From assembly GCF_016863555.1 (NCBI RefSeq), contig NZ_BOPC01000045.1:1-64000 (forward strand): a stretch of DNA of 64,000 bases, read 5' to 3'. Positions 55,280 to 63,667 of the stretch are shown here, one piece after another (position 1 is the first letter of the stretch; every line of letters starts with the position of its first letter). Made by a program: the position numbers and the translations under genes. Under the pieces are notes generated by a model. That model did no database searches, had not been told where the DNA came from, and saw only the letters and a list, made by a program, of their open reading frames with translations. The DNA is from Micromonospora qiuiae (GTDB taxonomy: Bacteria; Actinomycetota; Actinomycetes; Mycobacteriales; Micromonosporaceae).

Positions 55280-56622
55280 TCTTCTTCGACATCCTGGTGT
55301 ACCTGGCGGTGGCGAAGATCGCCGTGCTGCTGCTGGAGGACGCCGCCTACGCGGTGCGGGGCAAGCAGTCTCCGCGCCGCCAGGCCCGCGCCCGCCTGCA
55401 GGCTGCCGCGCAGAAGGCCGCCGCTGGCGACGGCGCGGCGGGCACGGCGGGGGCGGCCGGCGCCGTCCGGTCGGGCAGCACGGTCGCGGCGGCTGACGGC
55501 TACCTCGCTGGCCTGATCGAGGACGCCACGGAGCGGGCTCGGGCCCGCCGCCGCCGCGCCGTCGCCCGCAAGCGGGGCGCGCAGGCCGTCGACGGGGTCG
55601 TGGTCGACGTCGACCACGAAGGCCGCTGGTACGCCGACTGCGACCTGTGTGGTTGGTCCAGCCGCCCGTACCGGATCGAGGCCAACGCCAAGGCCGCCGG
55701 CCGGGAGCACACCCGTACAGAGCACCCCGACCAGTACAGCGGGGAGCAGGAGCCCACCCAGGACAGCGCCGGCCGTGATTCCACCGAATCCGCCGAGTCC
55801 GCCGACAGCGATGGCGGGGAGGCGCCGCGGCGGTGGACGCCCCGAGTGATCCCCGGCGGCGCCCAGGACACGGCGGACACCCCGGAGCCGGCCGCCGAGC
55901 AGGCGGCCGAGTTGCCGACCCCGACCGCCGCCGGTGCGGACAAGCCGGCGGGGCGTGGGCGCGGGCCGATGTCGTCGGTGGTCCACGACACGTGCTTCTA
56001 CTGCTCCGGCTGCCCGAAGTGCCGGCCGCCGCGGTTCGGCTGGCGGTGCGGCCGGTGCGGGGCCCGCGACGAGTCCTTCGACTCGTTCGAGGCCGCCGAG
56101 GCGGCGTCCGTCCGCCACGCCTGCTCCACCCCGGCCGCCGCGACCGACCCGGATGCCACGACCCCGGCCGGGCCGCCCAGCCAGGCCGACCAGACCTCCG
56201 GCACTGCCGCCGGGGATGACCAGCACCACCCGGCCGCCGACCCGGCGACCGGCACCACGTCCAGCACCACCGATCTGAAGGAGATGACCGTGAACCTGGA
56301 AGCCACGGGCCCGGAGGAGATCCGCGCGGCGTTCACCCAGGCCGCCGAGGCCGCCGGGGAGAACGCCGAGACCATCGGCGGGGTCGCCGGTGTCCTGACC
56401 GAGGCCGCCGACCGGTACGAGGGCTTGGAGATGGCCGCGTCCACCGTCGGGCACCTGCGCGACGCGGCCGAGCAGTTCGCCTCCGCGGCAGCGGCGCTGA
56501 ACACCGCCCAGGAGGAGCTGCAGGCCGCCCTGGCGGACTTCAACGCCAAGGACGGCCAGGTCGCCGAGGCCGTCGCCGACGCCGGCGGCAACGTCGCCGC
56601 CAAGGAAGTCCTGGTCGGCTGA
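55276..56622 (+). CDS. Membrane-anchored zinc-ribbon protein (448 aa)
   Basis: The N-terminal membrane helix (IFFDILVYLAVAKIAVLLL) is followed by a basic helix. Residues about 115-155 hold CDLCGW with H and H (C2H2-like), and about 235-280 hold CFYCSGCPKC ... WRCGRCGARDES (Cys4/Cys6 ribbon). The last 110 residues form a helical bundle (EEIRAAFTQAAEAAGENAET). Near residue 337 an internal AAGGAG followed by GTG could start a separate short product in the same frame (56290). Overlaps the preceding gene. A linker between membrane and DNA is plausible. Confidence 0.7.
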   Translation: MIFFDILVYLAVAKIAVLLLEDAAYAVRGKQSPRRQARARLQAAAQKAAAGDGAAGTAGAAGAVRSGSTVAAADGYLAGLIEDATERARARRRRAVARKRGAQAVDGVVVDVDHEGRWYADCDLCGWSSRPYRIEANAKAAGREHTRTEHPDQYSGEQEPTQDSAGRDSTESAESADSDGGEAPRRWTPRVIPGGAQDTADTPEPAAEQAAELPTPTAAGADKPAGRGRGPMSSVVHDTCFYCSGCPKCRPPRFGWRCGRCGARDESFDSFEAAEAASVRHACSTPAAATDPDATTPAGPPSQADQTSGTAAGDDQHHPAADPATGTTSSTTDLKEMTVNLEATGPEEIRAAFTQAAEAAGENAETIGGVAGVLTEAADRYEGLEMAASTVGHLRDAAEQFASAAAALNTAQEELQAALADFNAKDGQVAEAVADAGGNVAAKEVLVG

Positions 56623-56628
56623 CCCAGC

Positions 56629-56664
56629 CCGGGCCCCGGGGCGATCACCGCCCCGGGGGCCCGG
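56629..56664 (+). terminator. Terminator-like hairpin
   Basis: CCGGGCCCCGGGGCG pairs with CGCCCCGGGGGCCCGG (one bulged base) after the zinc-ribbon gene. Confidence 0.55.
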
Positions 56665-56714
56665 ACCCCTCGAAGCGTCCCGCCTCGCCAGCCCTGACCG
56701 AAGGAGCCCCGCCG

Positions 56715-58649
56715 ATGTCGACCCGGACCGTCTCCGAGATCCGCGCGGACCGCGCCGCCAAGGCCAGCCGCGCCCTGACCGCCCTGCTCGCCGTCACCGC
56801 CTACGCGGTCAGCTGGATCGTGCGGCGCAGCTGGCGGCGGCTGTTCCCCTTCTACTGGGTGCTCGCGGAGTTGGTCGTCGCGTCGGTTGCCGGGCCGCTG
56901 GGCGTGTCCTGGCAGACGGTGGCGATCCTCGCGCTGGCGATCGCCGCGACGGCGGCCGGGTGGCGGGCCCGCAGCCGCGCCGTGCGCGCCTGGCGGGCCG
57001 CGATCGCCGTGGTGCTCGGCACCTTCGCGGTGGCCACGGTCGCCGCCGGCGGCCCGGACGCCATGGCCGCGCACCCCACGCTGACGATCTTTGGGCCGAC
57101 CCTTGCCGGTGTGGTGCTGGGCTGGCCGTGGTGGCACCACCTGCGCCAGCGGCCCCCGGAGCCCGAGCCGGCGCCGCAGGAGACGCCGGTGGTGGTCGAC
57201 GAGCCCACGGTGGATCCACTGACCGCGCACTGGCAGCAGCGCTGGCAGCACGAGGTCGTCGGGCAGGGCGTCTGCACCGGCACCACCCTGACCCGGGCCG
57301 TCAACCCCCGACCCGGGGTCACCGAGGCCCTGATCCGGCTGGCCCCCAACACCAAGCCGGGCCCGCTGCTCAAGGCGGGCACGGACGTGGAGGTCGCCCT
57401 GGACCTCGACGAGGGCACCGTCGGCTGGCGCTCCACCGGCAAGACCGCCCGCCTACAGATCATCATCGTCGAGCGGTCCCACATCCTCGACGGCGTCGCC
57501 TGGACCGGCCCCACCTACGCGGACGGCCGGTGCGAGATCGCCCGGTTCACCGACGGCTCCCCCGGCCACTGGATCGTGTCCCGGCCCAACTTCGGTGTGC
57601 TCGGCGGCCTCGTCGTCGGCTCGTCCGGCTCCGGCAAGTCCCGCGCCCTGGGCGCGCTGATCGCGAACCTGCTCGAAGGCGGTGTGCAGGTCGCGGTCGG
57701 TGACCCGCAGAACGGCCAGTCGCTGCCGGCGTGGAAGGACGCGGTGGAGTACCACCCCGGCGTCGACAAGACCTCGCTGCTGGGCCGCCGGGTGCACGCC
57801 GAGATCATGCGCCGTTCCAAGCTGCTCGCCGACGCCGGCGTCGACGCCTTCGACGAGAACGACCCCCGCGTGAAGGCCCTCGGCCTGCGCGCGTTCGTCG
57901 TGATCATCGACGAGTGCCAGCTCGTGCTGATCCCGAACACCCCGATTGTGGCGCTGTTCGAGCAGGCTGCCGAGACGATGCGCAAGACCGGCGTCGGCCT
58001 CGTCCTGGCCACCCAGCTGCCGCAGATGCGCTCCCTCGGCGGGTCGGTGCGGCTGCGTGACGCCCTGGTCGCCGGCAACGCCCTGATCCTGCGCCTGTCC
58101 AACCGCGGGTCGGGCACCACGATCCTGCCGGACGACTTCGTCGGTAACCCGTTCACCATCGAGCGGGAGATCGACGGCAAGACCACCGCCGGCATGGGCT
58201 ACCTGCGCCACAGCAACCGCGTCGGCATGCTCTGCCGGGTTCCCTTCCTGGACGAGGCCGCCGCCGCGGCCGCGAGCCCCCGCGTACCGGTCCGCTGGAA
58301 CGTTCCCGAGATCGACCCGGCCAGCCCGATCGTGCTGCCCGGCCACCGCGCGCCCGCCAAGGCGGCCACGACCATGGGCGGCGGCTCGGCCGTGGACCGG
58401 CTCCGCGCCGCGTTCGGCGGCGGCCGCAAGCCCACCACCGTGGTGGAGCAGGTCGCGCAGCCGCAGACCAGCGCCGAGTGGGTCCTGGCGTGCCTGCGCC
58501 GCGGCCCCGCTTCCGCCCAGGCGCTGCTGGACCGACCCGACTGCCCCGTCAACCAGGCCCAGCTCTACGCGGTCCTGGCACGGCTCAAGGACTCCGGCCG
58601 CATCACCCCGCCCGCCCAGCGCGGCGGCCCCTTCACCATCGCCGGCTGA
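56715..58649 (+). CDS. TraB/FtsK-SpoIIIE-family transfer ATPase (644 aa)
   Basis: Several membrane helices in the first 140 residues (WVLAELVVASVAGPLGV, AILALAIAATAAGW, AAIAVVLGTFAVATVAAG). The motor domain has Walker A VVGSSGSGKSRAL at about 300-312 and Walker B FVVIIDECQLV at about 395-405, with TQLPQMRSLGGSVRLRDALV beyond. The C-terminal 70 residues are a winged helix (AEWVLACLRRGPASAQALLD ... LYAVLARLKDSGRI), like the DNA-recognition domain of TraB. Streptomyces TraB moves double-stranded DNA between hyphae as a single-protein pump. AAGGAG precedes the ATG. Confidence 0.85.
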   Translation: MSTRTVSEIRADRAAKASRALTALLAVTAYAVSWIVRRSWRRLFPFYWVLAELVVASVAGPLGVSWQTVAILALAIAATAAGWRARSRAVRAWRAAIAVVLGTFAVATVAAGGPDAMAAHPTLTIFGPTLAGVVLGWPWWHHLRQRPPEPEPAPQETPVVVDEPTVDPLTAHWQQRWQHEVVGQGVCTGTTLTRAVNPRPGVTEALIRLAPNTKPGPLLKAGTDVEVALDLDEGTVGWRSTGKTARLQIIIVERSHILDGVAWTGPTYADGRCEIARFTDGSPGHWIVSRPNFGVLGGLVVGSSGSGKSRALGALIANLLEGGVQVAVGDPQNGQSLPAWKDAVEYHPGVDKTSLLGRRVHAEIMRRSKLLADAGVDAFDENDPRVKALGLRAFVVIIDECQLVLIPNTPIVALFEQAAETMRKTGVGLVLATQLPQMRSLGGSVRLRDALVAGNALILRLSNRGSGTTILPDDFVGNPFTIEREIDGKTTAGMGYLRHSNRVGMLCRVPFLDEAAAAAASPRVPVRWNVPEIDPASPIVLPGHRAPAKAATTMGGGSAVDRLRAAFGGGRKPTTVVEQVAQPQTSAEWVLACLRRGPASAQALLDRPDCPVNQAQLYAVLARLKDSGRITPPAQRGGPFTIAG

Positions 58650-58757
58650 CGCCCTCCGTGACGGCCGGCCCCTGCGGTCCGGCCCTCGCGGTGGCCGCCA
58701 AGCCCCACCCCGACGCCATGCCGCGCACCACCTGCCCGGACAAGGAGACCCTCGCCC

Positions 58758-61172
58758 ATGGCCAGCACCGCCCGCCGCTCCCGCCGCCGCACCAAGGAGG
58801 CCGAGGTCGACCACAGCGCCGAGTTCGCCCGCCGCGCCGGCCTGGCCGCCCGCGCCGCCTGGCACCACACGGCCCGCGCCGCCGGCCGGATCGCCCGTCG
58901 CCTGCCCAGCCCGCACCGCACCCCGAGCCTGGATCTGCCCGGCCACGACTACGCCGGCCTGGCCCTGCTACTGGCCGGACTGATCGCCGCCGCCGCCGAG
59001 TGGACCCACCCCGCCGGGCTGCCCGGCCGGCTCCTGGCCATCCCGGCCGGCATCACCGGCGGGCTGCTCGGCCAGCTCGCACCACTCGCCCCGCTGCCGC
59101 TGATCTGGCTCGCCGTGCAGGCCATGCGCCATCCCGCCGGCACCCACACCGTCCGCATCCTCGCCCAGGCCGCCGGCATTCTCCTGGCCGCCGCCGGCCT
59201 GGCCGGCCTGCTCGACCTCGCCGCCGCCGGCGCGGGCGGCCTGCTCGGCCGGGCCGCTGGCGCACTCGACGCCGTGTTCACCGCGTGGGGCGCGATCCCG
59301 ATCCTGGTCGGACTCGTCGCCGCCGGCCTGACCGCCGCCACCGGCATCACCCCGGTGTCACTGGTGGCCAGCCTCGCCGCCGCCCGCCGCCGCCCACCGG
59401 CAGCCACCCAGCTCGACACCCCGTACCTCGACCTCGACGACCTCGACGACGACGAGGACGGCGTCAACGTCGACCAGGACGACGTTGATCCGCTGGCGGC
59501 CACCACGGTGGCCCGCCCGGCCGCTGTCCAGGATTCCGTGGAATCCGCGCCCCGGACGCCGCGCCCGCGTCGCCAGCCGGCCGACCCGGCCGCGCCGGCG
59601 TCGGCGGGCGGCTACCAGCTGCCGCCGGTGAGCCTGCTCGCCGCCGGTGACCCGCCGCAGCCGCGCACCGCGGCCACCGCCGCAGGCAAGCAGGCCCTGC
59701 AGGGCGTCCTCGACGAGTTCAAGGTCGCCGCGACGGTCTCCGGGGCGCACCGCGGGCCGACCGTCACCCGCTACGAGATCACCATCGGCGCTGGCGTGAA
59801 AGTGGCCAAGGTCGAGAGTCTGGCCAAGAACTTCGCCTACGCGGTCCGTGCCGAGGTGCGACTGCTGTCCCCGATTCCCGGTAAGAGCGCCATCGGGGTG
59901 GAGGTGCCCAACCCCGACCGCGAGACGGTGACCCTCGGCGACGTCATCCGCTCCCGCGCCGCCCGCGACGGACACCGACTCCTCGTCGGCCTGGGCAAGG
60001 ACATCGACGGCAAGGCCATCTGCGCCAACCTCGCCACCATGCCCCACGTGCTCATTGGTGGGGCCACCGGATCCGGCAAGAGCGGATGCCTCAACACGCT
60101 GCTGGTGTCGCTACTCACGCGGGCGACCCCGGAGGAGGTGCGGCTGCTGCTGATCGACCCGAAGCGGGTCGAGCTGACCGCCTACGCCGGCATCCCCCAC
60201 CTGGTCACCCCGATCGTCACCAACCCGCGTAAGGCCGCCGACGCCCTGGAGTGGGTGGTGCGGGAGATGGACATGCGCTACGACGACATGGCCGCCCACG
60301 GCGTGCGGCACGTCGATGAGTTCAACCGGCGGGTCCGCAACGGCCAGATCACCGCCCCGGCCGGCAGCGAGCAGACCCTGGAGCCGTACCCGTACCTCGT
60401 GGTCGTGGTCGACGAACTGGCCGACCTGATGATGGTCGCCCCCAAAGACGTCGAAGACTCGATCGTGCGGATCACCCAGCTCGCCCGAGCCGCCGGCATC
60501 CACCTCGTCCTGGCCACCCAGCGGCCCTCAGTCGACGTGGTCACCGGGCTGATCAAGGCCAACGTGCCGTCCCGGCTCGCCTTCGCCACCGCATCCCTCA
60601 CCGACTCCCGGGTCATCCTCGACGAGCCCGGCGCCGAGAAGCTCCTCGGCCAGGGCGACGGCCTGTACCTGCCCATGGGCGCAGGAACCCCGACCCGGAT
60701 CCAGGGCGCCTGGGTGTCCGACGCCGAGGTCACCGCCGTCGTCGACCACTGGCGCCGCCAGACCACCCCCGGGCAGCCCAGCATCGCCCCGGCCGCCATC
60801 CCGGCCGCCGCCGCCCCGCCCGCCGCCGAGACCCCGGCCGCCGTGGACACCGCGGTGGTCGCCGAGCTCAGCGACGACGACAAGGCCCTCCTGCGTGAGG
60901 CCGCCGAGCTGCTCGTCACCTCGCAGTTCGGGTCCACCTCGATGCTGCAACGCAAGCTGCGCATCGGATTCGCCAAGGCCGGCCGGCTCATGGACACCCT
61001 GCACGACCTGCGCGTCGTCGGCCCCTCCGAAGGCTCCAAAGCCCGCGAGGTGCTGGTCCGCGCCGACGAACTGCCCGACCTGCTCACCGCACTCGGCGGC
61101 CAGCCGGACGCCGACCCCGACGACAGCACCAGCGCCACGGTGCTGCCGTTCCGCAGCGGCACCCGCCGCTAA
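58758..61172 (+). CDS. FtsK-like DNA translocase, complete alpha-beta-gamma architecture (804 aa)
   Basis: Three to four membrane helices lie at about 70-220. An acidic linker (LDLDDLDDDEDGVNVDQDDV) at about 220-250 is followed by the alpha domain (DEFKVAATVSGAHRGPTVTR). The motor has Walker A IGGATGSGKSGCLN near 432-445 and Walker B VVVVDELADLMMV near 548. The C-terminal gamma winged helix is at about 710-775 (LLVTSQFGSTSMLQRKLRIG, FAKAGRLMDTLHDL). It follows cell-division FtsK closely, unlike the TraB-like protein next to it, so the element encodes two different double-stranded DNA pumps. A GATTCCGTGGAATC palindrome lies inside (59532). Confidence 0.93.
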   Translation: MASTARRSRRRTKEAEVDHSAEFARRAGLAARAAWHHTARAAGRIARRLPSPHRTPSLDLPGHDYAGLALLLAGLIAAAAEWTHPAGLPGRLLAIPAGITGGLLGQLAPLAPLPLIWLAVQAMRHPAGTHTVRILAQAAGILLAAAGLAGLLDLAAAGAGGLLGRAAGALDAVFTAWGAIPILVGLVAAGLTAATGITPVSLVASLAAARRRPPAATQLDTPYLDLDDLDDDEDGVNVDQDDVDPLAATTVARPAAVQDSVESAPRTPRPRRQPADPAAPASAGGYQLPPVSLLAAGDPPQPRTAATAAGKQALQGVLDEFKVAATVSGAHRGPTVTRYEITIGAGVKVAKVESLAKNFAYAVRAEVRLLSPIPGKSAIGVEVPNPDRETVTLGDVIRSRAARDGHRLLVGLGKDIDGKAICANLATMPHVLIGGATGSGKSGCLNTLLVSLLTRATPEEVRLLLIDPKRVELTAYAGIPHLVTPIVTNPRKAADALEWVVREMDMRYDDMAAHGVRHVDEFNRRVRNGQITAPAGSEQTLEPYPYLVVVVDELADLMMVAPKDVEDSIVRITQLARAAGIHLVLATQRPSVDVVTGLIKANVPSRLAFATASLTDSRVILDEPGAEKLLGQGDGLYLPMGAGTPTRIQGAWVSDAEVTAVVDHWRRQTTPGQPSIAPAAIPAAAAPPAAETPAAVDTAVVAELSDDDKALLREAAELLVTSQFGSTSMLQRKLRIGFAKAGRLMDTLHDLRVVGPSEGSKAREVLVRADELPDLLTALGGQPDADPDDSTSATVLPFRSGTRR

Positions 61173-61192
61173 CCGAACAGGAGATCCCCTGC

Positions 61193-61633
61193 ATGACGAC
61201 CACCACGACCCCCACCACCGCGCCGATCACCATCCCCGTACGGATCAAGGTGCTGGACACCGACGCCACCGACCAGCCCCGCGTCAGCGAGACGATCGTC
61301 GCCGGCTGGCCCGTCGCGCTGGGCCTGGCCGTGCACGTCACCATCGACGACGACGGGCAGCGCCTCGACGGCTGCTACAGCCTCGTGCACCTGCCCAGCG
61401 GCCTGGCCCTGGCGCAGCGGCTGTGCGCCCGCCACGTCGACGAGGCCGCCGCCACGGCGATCGCCACCGGTATCGACTGGAGCGACGACGCCGCGCAGAT
61501 CCTCGCCGACGCCCGCACCGCCCCGCTGCGCCCGGGCAACACCGCCTGGCACTGGTGCGGCTACGACGACTTCTGCCGCCCCGAGGCGTACCCGCGCCCC
61601 GACTCCACCCTCTACGACCCCACCAGCCGATAA
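61193..61633 (+). CDS. Hypothetical protein (146 aa)
   Basis: GGAGAT upstream of the ATG, 20 bases after the FtsK-like stop, so probably cotranscribed. Starts with a Thr-rich stretch (TTTTTPTTAPITIPVRIKVL), then strands and helices (VSETIVAGWPVALGLAVHVT, LDGCYSLVHLPSGLALAQRL) and an Arg/Asp tail (HWCGYDDFCRPEAYPRPDST). No membrane helix. Not recognised. Ends just before a 12-bp hairpin. Confidence 0.65.
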   Translation: MTTTTTPTTAPITIPVRIKVLDTDATDQPRVSETIVAGWPVALGLAVHVTIDDDGQRLDGCYSLVHLPSGLALAQRLCARHVDEAAATAIATGIDWSDDAAQILADARTAPLRPGNTAWHWCGYDDFCRPEAYPRPDSTLYDPTSR

Positions 61634-61639
61634 CGCCGC

Positions 61640-61680
61640 GCGGGCGGCCCCATCGCCTCCTACAGCCCGGGGCCGCCCGC
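61640..61680 (+). terminator. Terminator-like hairpin
   Basis: GCGGGCGGCCCC and its exact complement are separated by 17 bases, six bases after the preceding stop. Confidence 0.55.
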
Positions 61681-61718
61681 CACTCCCCCAATCCGCATGA
61701 GACGAGAGGAGCAATCCC

Positions 61719-62453
61719 ATGGTGCCCGACCCGGGTGACCCGACCTACCTCGGCATGACCTACGCCAGCACCTACGACCCGCGCGGCCAGCGCCGCCACT
61801 TCGAAATCCCGACCGCCGGTGCCTACGCGGTGCTGGTGGAGATTTCCACGAGCATGGCCGACAGCACCTTCCGGTGCACCGGCTGCGGCACCACCGACAG
61901 CGACTTCAGCGAGCTGGAGATCCTCGCCCGCGCCGGCGCGCACGCCGCCACCTGCGGCCGCGGCACCGTCACCGCCGCACTCGACGCCGAGGTCGCCACC
62001 GTCCGTGCCGAGTTGGCCCGCATCGACCCCAAGGCCAGCGGCTACCTGCAGATGGCCGGGGTGCTCCTCGGCGCCGGGCTGGCCGTCCTCGGCGGCGCCG
62101 GAGCCAGCGGCCAACTTCCCCCAGCCTCCCTGGTTGCCGGCGCGGCCACCGCCGCCGTGGTGCTCACCGCCGTGGTTCTGTTGCTGCTGGCCTCCCGGCC
62201 CCGCCTCGGCGGCGACTTCGGGTTCGTCGCCTACGCCTACGCCGACACCGCCCAGGACGTGCTGGCCCGCTTCGCGAGCGGCGACGCCGACGAGGGCGCG
62301 CAGATGACCTCCCTAGCGCGGGCCCGCGAGCTGTGGTGGCTCTCCCGCGCGGTATGCGCCAAGTACATGGCAATCACGCGGGCGGTGCCGCTGCTGCTCG
62401 CCGGGTACGCCGGCGCGGCCGTCACCGCCGCCCTCGCGATCTGGGGCCGGTGA
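61719..62453 (+). CDS. DUF5706 / Pycsar-effector-like membrane protein with N-terminal zinc ribbon (244 aa)
   Basis: The C-terminal 160 residues follow the pattern of DUF5706 (PycTM) proteins: VRAELARIDPKASGYLQMAG, a membrane hairpin at about 108-155 (GVLLGAGLAVLGGAGASG, AAVVLTAVVLLLLASRPRLG), a soluble helix, then LSRAVCAKYMAITRAVPLLL and a final helix. DUF5706 proteins are effectors of cyclic-nucleotide-triggered anti-phage systems; related proteins are also encoded in Streptomyces transfer regions. The N-terminal part adds CTGCGTTDSDFSELEIL ... HAATC, a Cys/His site not usual for PycTM. No cyclase is adjacent. GAGGAG precedes the ATG. Confidence 0.7.
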   Translation: MVPDPGDPTYLGMTYASTYDPRGQRRHFEIPTAGAYAVLVEISTSMADSTFRCTGCGTTDSDFSELEILARAGAHAATCGRGTVTAALDAEVATVRAELARIDPKASGYLQMAGVLLGAGLAVLGGAGASGQLPPASLVAGAATAAVVLTAVVLLLLASRPRLGGDFGFVAYAYADTAQDVLARFASGDADEGAQMTSLARARELWWLSRAVCAKYMAITRAVPLLLAGYAGAAVTAALAIWGR

Positions 62454-62887
62454 ACGCCATGGTGACCACCACGATCGTCGTGCAGGACCGCGTCGACGCC
62501 TACGAGCTGTTCGCCGTCGCCCGTGCCGCGCTCGGCCTGCCTCTGGACGGCCGCTGGCACCTGATCGACCACAGCCACGTCCACATGCTGCAAACCCTGC
62601 CCGAACAGGGCGTCCCCGCCCTCGCCTCCGTGCACTTCCCCGTCGCCGGAGGCCAGCACCCCGGCGACCCCGACGCCGGCATCCCGGGCGGCTACGTGCT
62701 TCTGGCATTCACCAGCGACGGCGGCGGCGACACCCGCACCCGGCACTGGCACCACGCCCTCGCCGGCCGCGCCGGCTCCTGGCTCACCGCCCGCCGACTG
62801 CGCTGGACCTGGTCACACGACGGCAGCCCCTTCACCGTCGGCTACGCCCCCCACGACCCCCACGACCCCCAGGCGGTGACCCGATGA
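62450..62887 (+). CDS. Hypothetical protein (145 aa)
   Basis: The GTG overlaps the upstream stop (GTGA); an ATG nine bases later is an alternative. Residues about 8-60 mix strands and helix (TTIVVQDRVDAYELFAVARA), the middle is His-rich (HLIDHSHVHMLQTLPEQG, later RTRHWHHALAGRAG), and the end is Trp-rich (LRWTWSHDGSPFTVGYAP). Soluble. Overlaps the next gene (ATGA). Not recognised. Confidence 0.65.
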   Translation: MNAMVTTTIVVQDRVDAYELFAVARAALGLPLDGRWHLIDHSHVHMLQTLPEQGVPALASVHFPVAGGQHPGDPDAGIPGGYVLLAFTSDGGGDTRTRHWHHALAGRAGSWLTARRLRWTWSHDGSPFTVGYAPHDPHDPQAVTR

Positions 62888-63138
62888 CCCACCGCCCGTT
62901 CGCCACGTACGTCACCGGCACGACCGACGAATACCGCCTGGACGTCGTCACCGACCCCGAGCCCGACAACCCGCAAGCCGTCGTCTACTTCACCGCAGCC
63001 GACGTCAACGCCGCCGCCGACCAGGCGCAGCGCCTGCTCGCCGCCATCGACGGCCCTGCCGACCGGTACGGGGAGCTGTACGTCCACGACGGCGACGGCA
63101 CCGCCCTGTACTGCGACACCATCCACCTGCCCGCGTGA
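62884..63138 (+). CDS. Small hypothetical protein (84 aa)
   Basis: The ATG overlaps the preceding stop. Begins MTHRPFATYVTGTTDEYRLD and continues VVYFTAADVNAAADQAQRLL, then a strand pair (GELYVHDGDGTALYCDTIHL). A small alpha/beta domain, last gene of the unit that starts at 61719. A strong hairpin follows 14 bases after the stop. Function unknown. Confidence 0.65.
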   Translation: MTHRPFATYVTGTTDEYRLDVVTDPEPDNPQAVVYFTAADVNAAADQAQRLLAAIDGPADRYGELYVHDGDGTALYCDTIHLPA

Positions 63139-63152
63139 CCATTCATTGCGCG

Positions 63153-63188
63153 CGAATGGGCGGCCCGAATCACCGGGCCGCCCATTCG
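63153..63188 (+). terminator. Strong terminator hairpin
   Basis: CGAATGGGCGGCCCG and its exact complement surround a 6-nt loop. A 15-bp perfect stem that closes the spread-region transcription unit. Confidence 0.8.
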
Positions 63189-63667
63189 GCTGCTCGCATT
63201 CGGCGGCCTTTCGCACGAAAGGACGCCGGACTCGTGACGGTATGTGCCGATTTGGAAGCCGGATCCACACAGGACTTTCCAGGAACGGCGGGCCCGGGGC
63301 GCGTCGGTGTCCCTGCCGATGGCAGAGTCGCCGTAAGATCCACGGGTTACAACCCGGCCCCGACACGGGGTCACACACAGACTTCGATCGTGAGGGAGCG
63401 CCCTCGCTCAACCCCTAACTGCAGACAGCAAGAGAGCCCCACACCCTGTTTTTTGCTTGGCGGCGAGAAAGGGTCTGAGGCTCCAACAAGCTCGGAGGAC
63501 ACCATAGCACCCACCTCCGGGCTGGGTGCAGTCTTGTCTCTAGACACGATTTCCGCGTGTCGCGGCGATGCTTACCCGCGCCCAGCCTCATCTCACATCC
63601 GCCCAGGCCAGCCTGCGGCCGATCGCCACCCAGGACGTAAACCCGTCCGGTCTGCGACGGTGCCGCG
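63189..63667. other. Non-coding, less GC-rich stretch upstream of the last gene
   Basis: No frame has a natural protein composition. Small hairpins are present (CCCCG/CGGGG near 63359; GAGGG/CCCTC near 63391) and a run CTGTTTTTTGC near 63448. It should hold the promoter of the gene at 63668. It was checked for a tRNA because of CGGGTTACAACCCG near 63342, but no cloverleaf could be drawn. Confidence 0.35.

Noticed and set aside
63320..63380. Possible tRNA (CGGGTTACAACCCG looks like a T-arm)
   Set aside because: No acceptor stem, D-arm or anticodon arm can be fitted around it.
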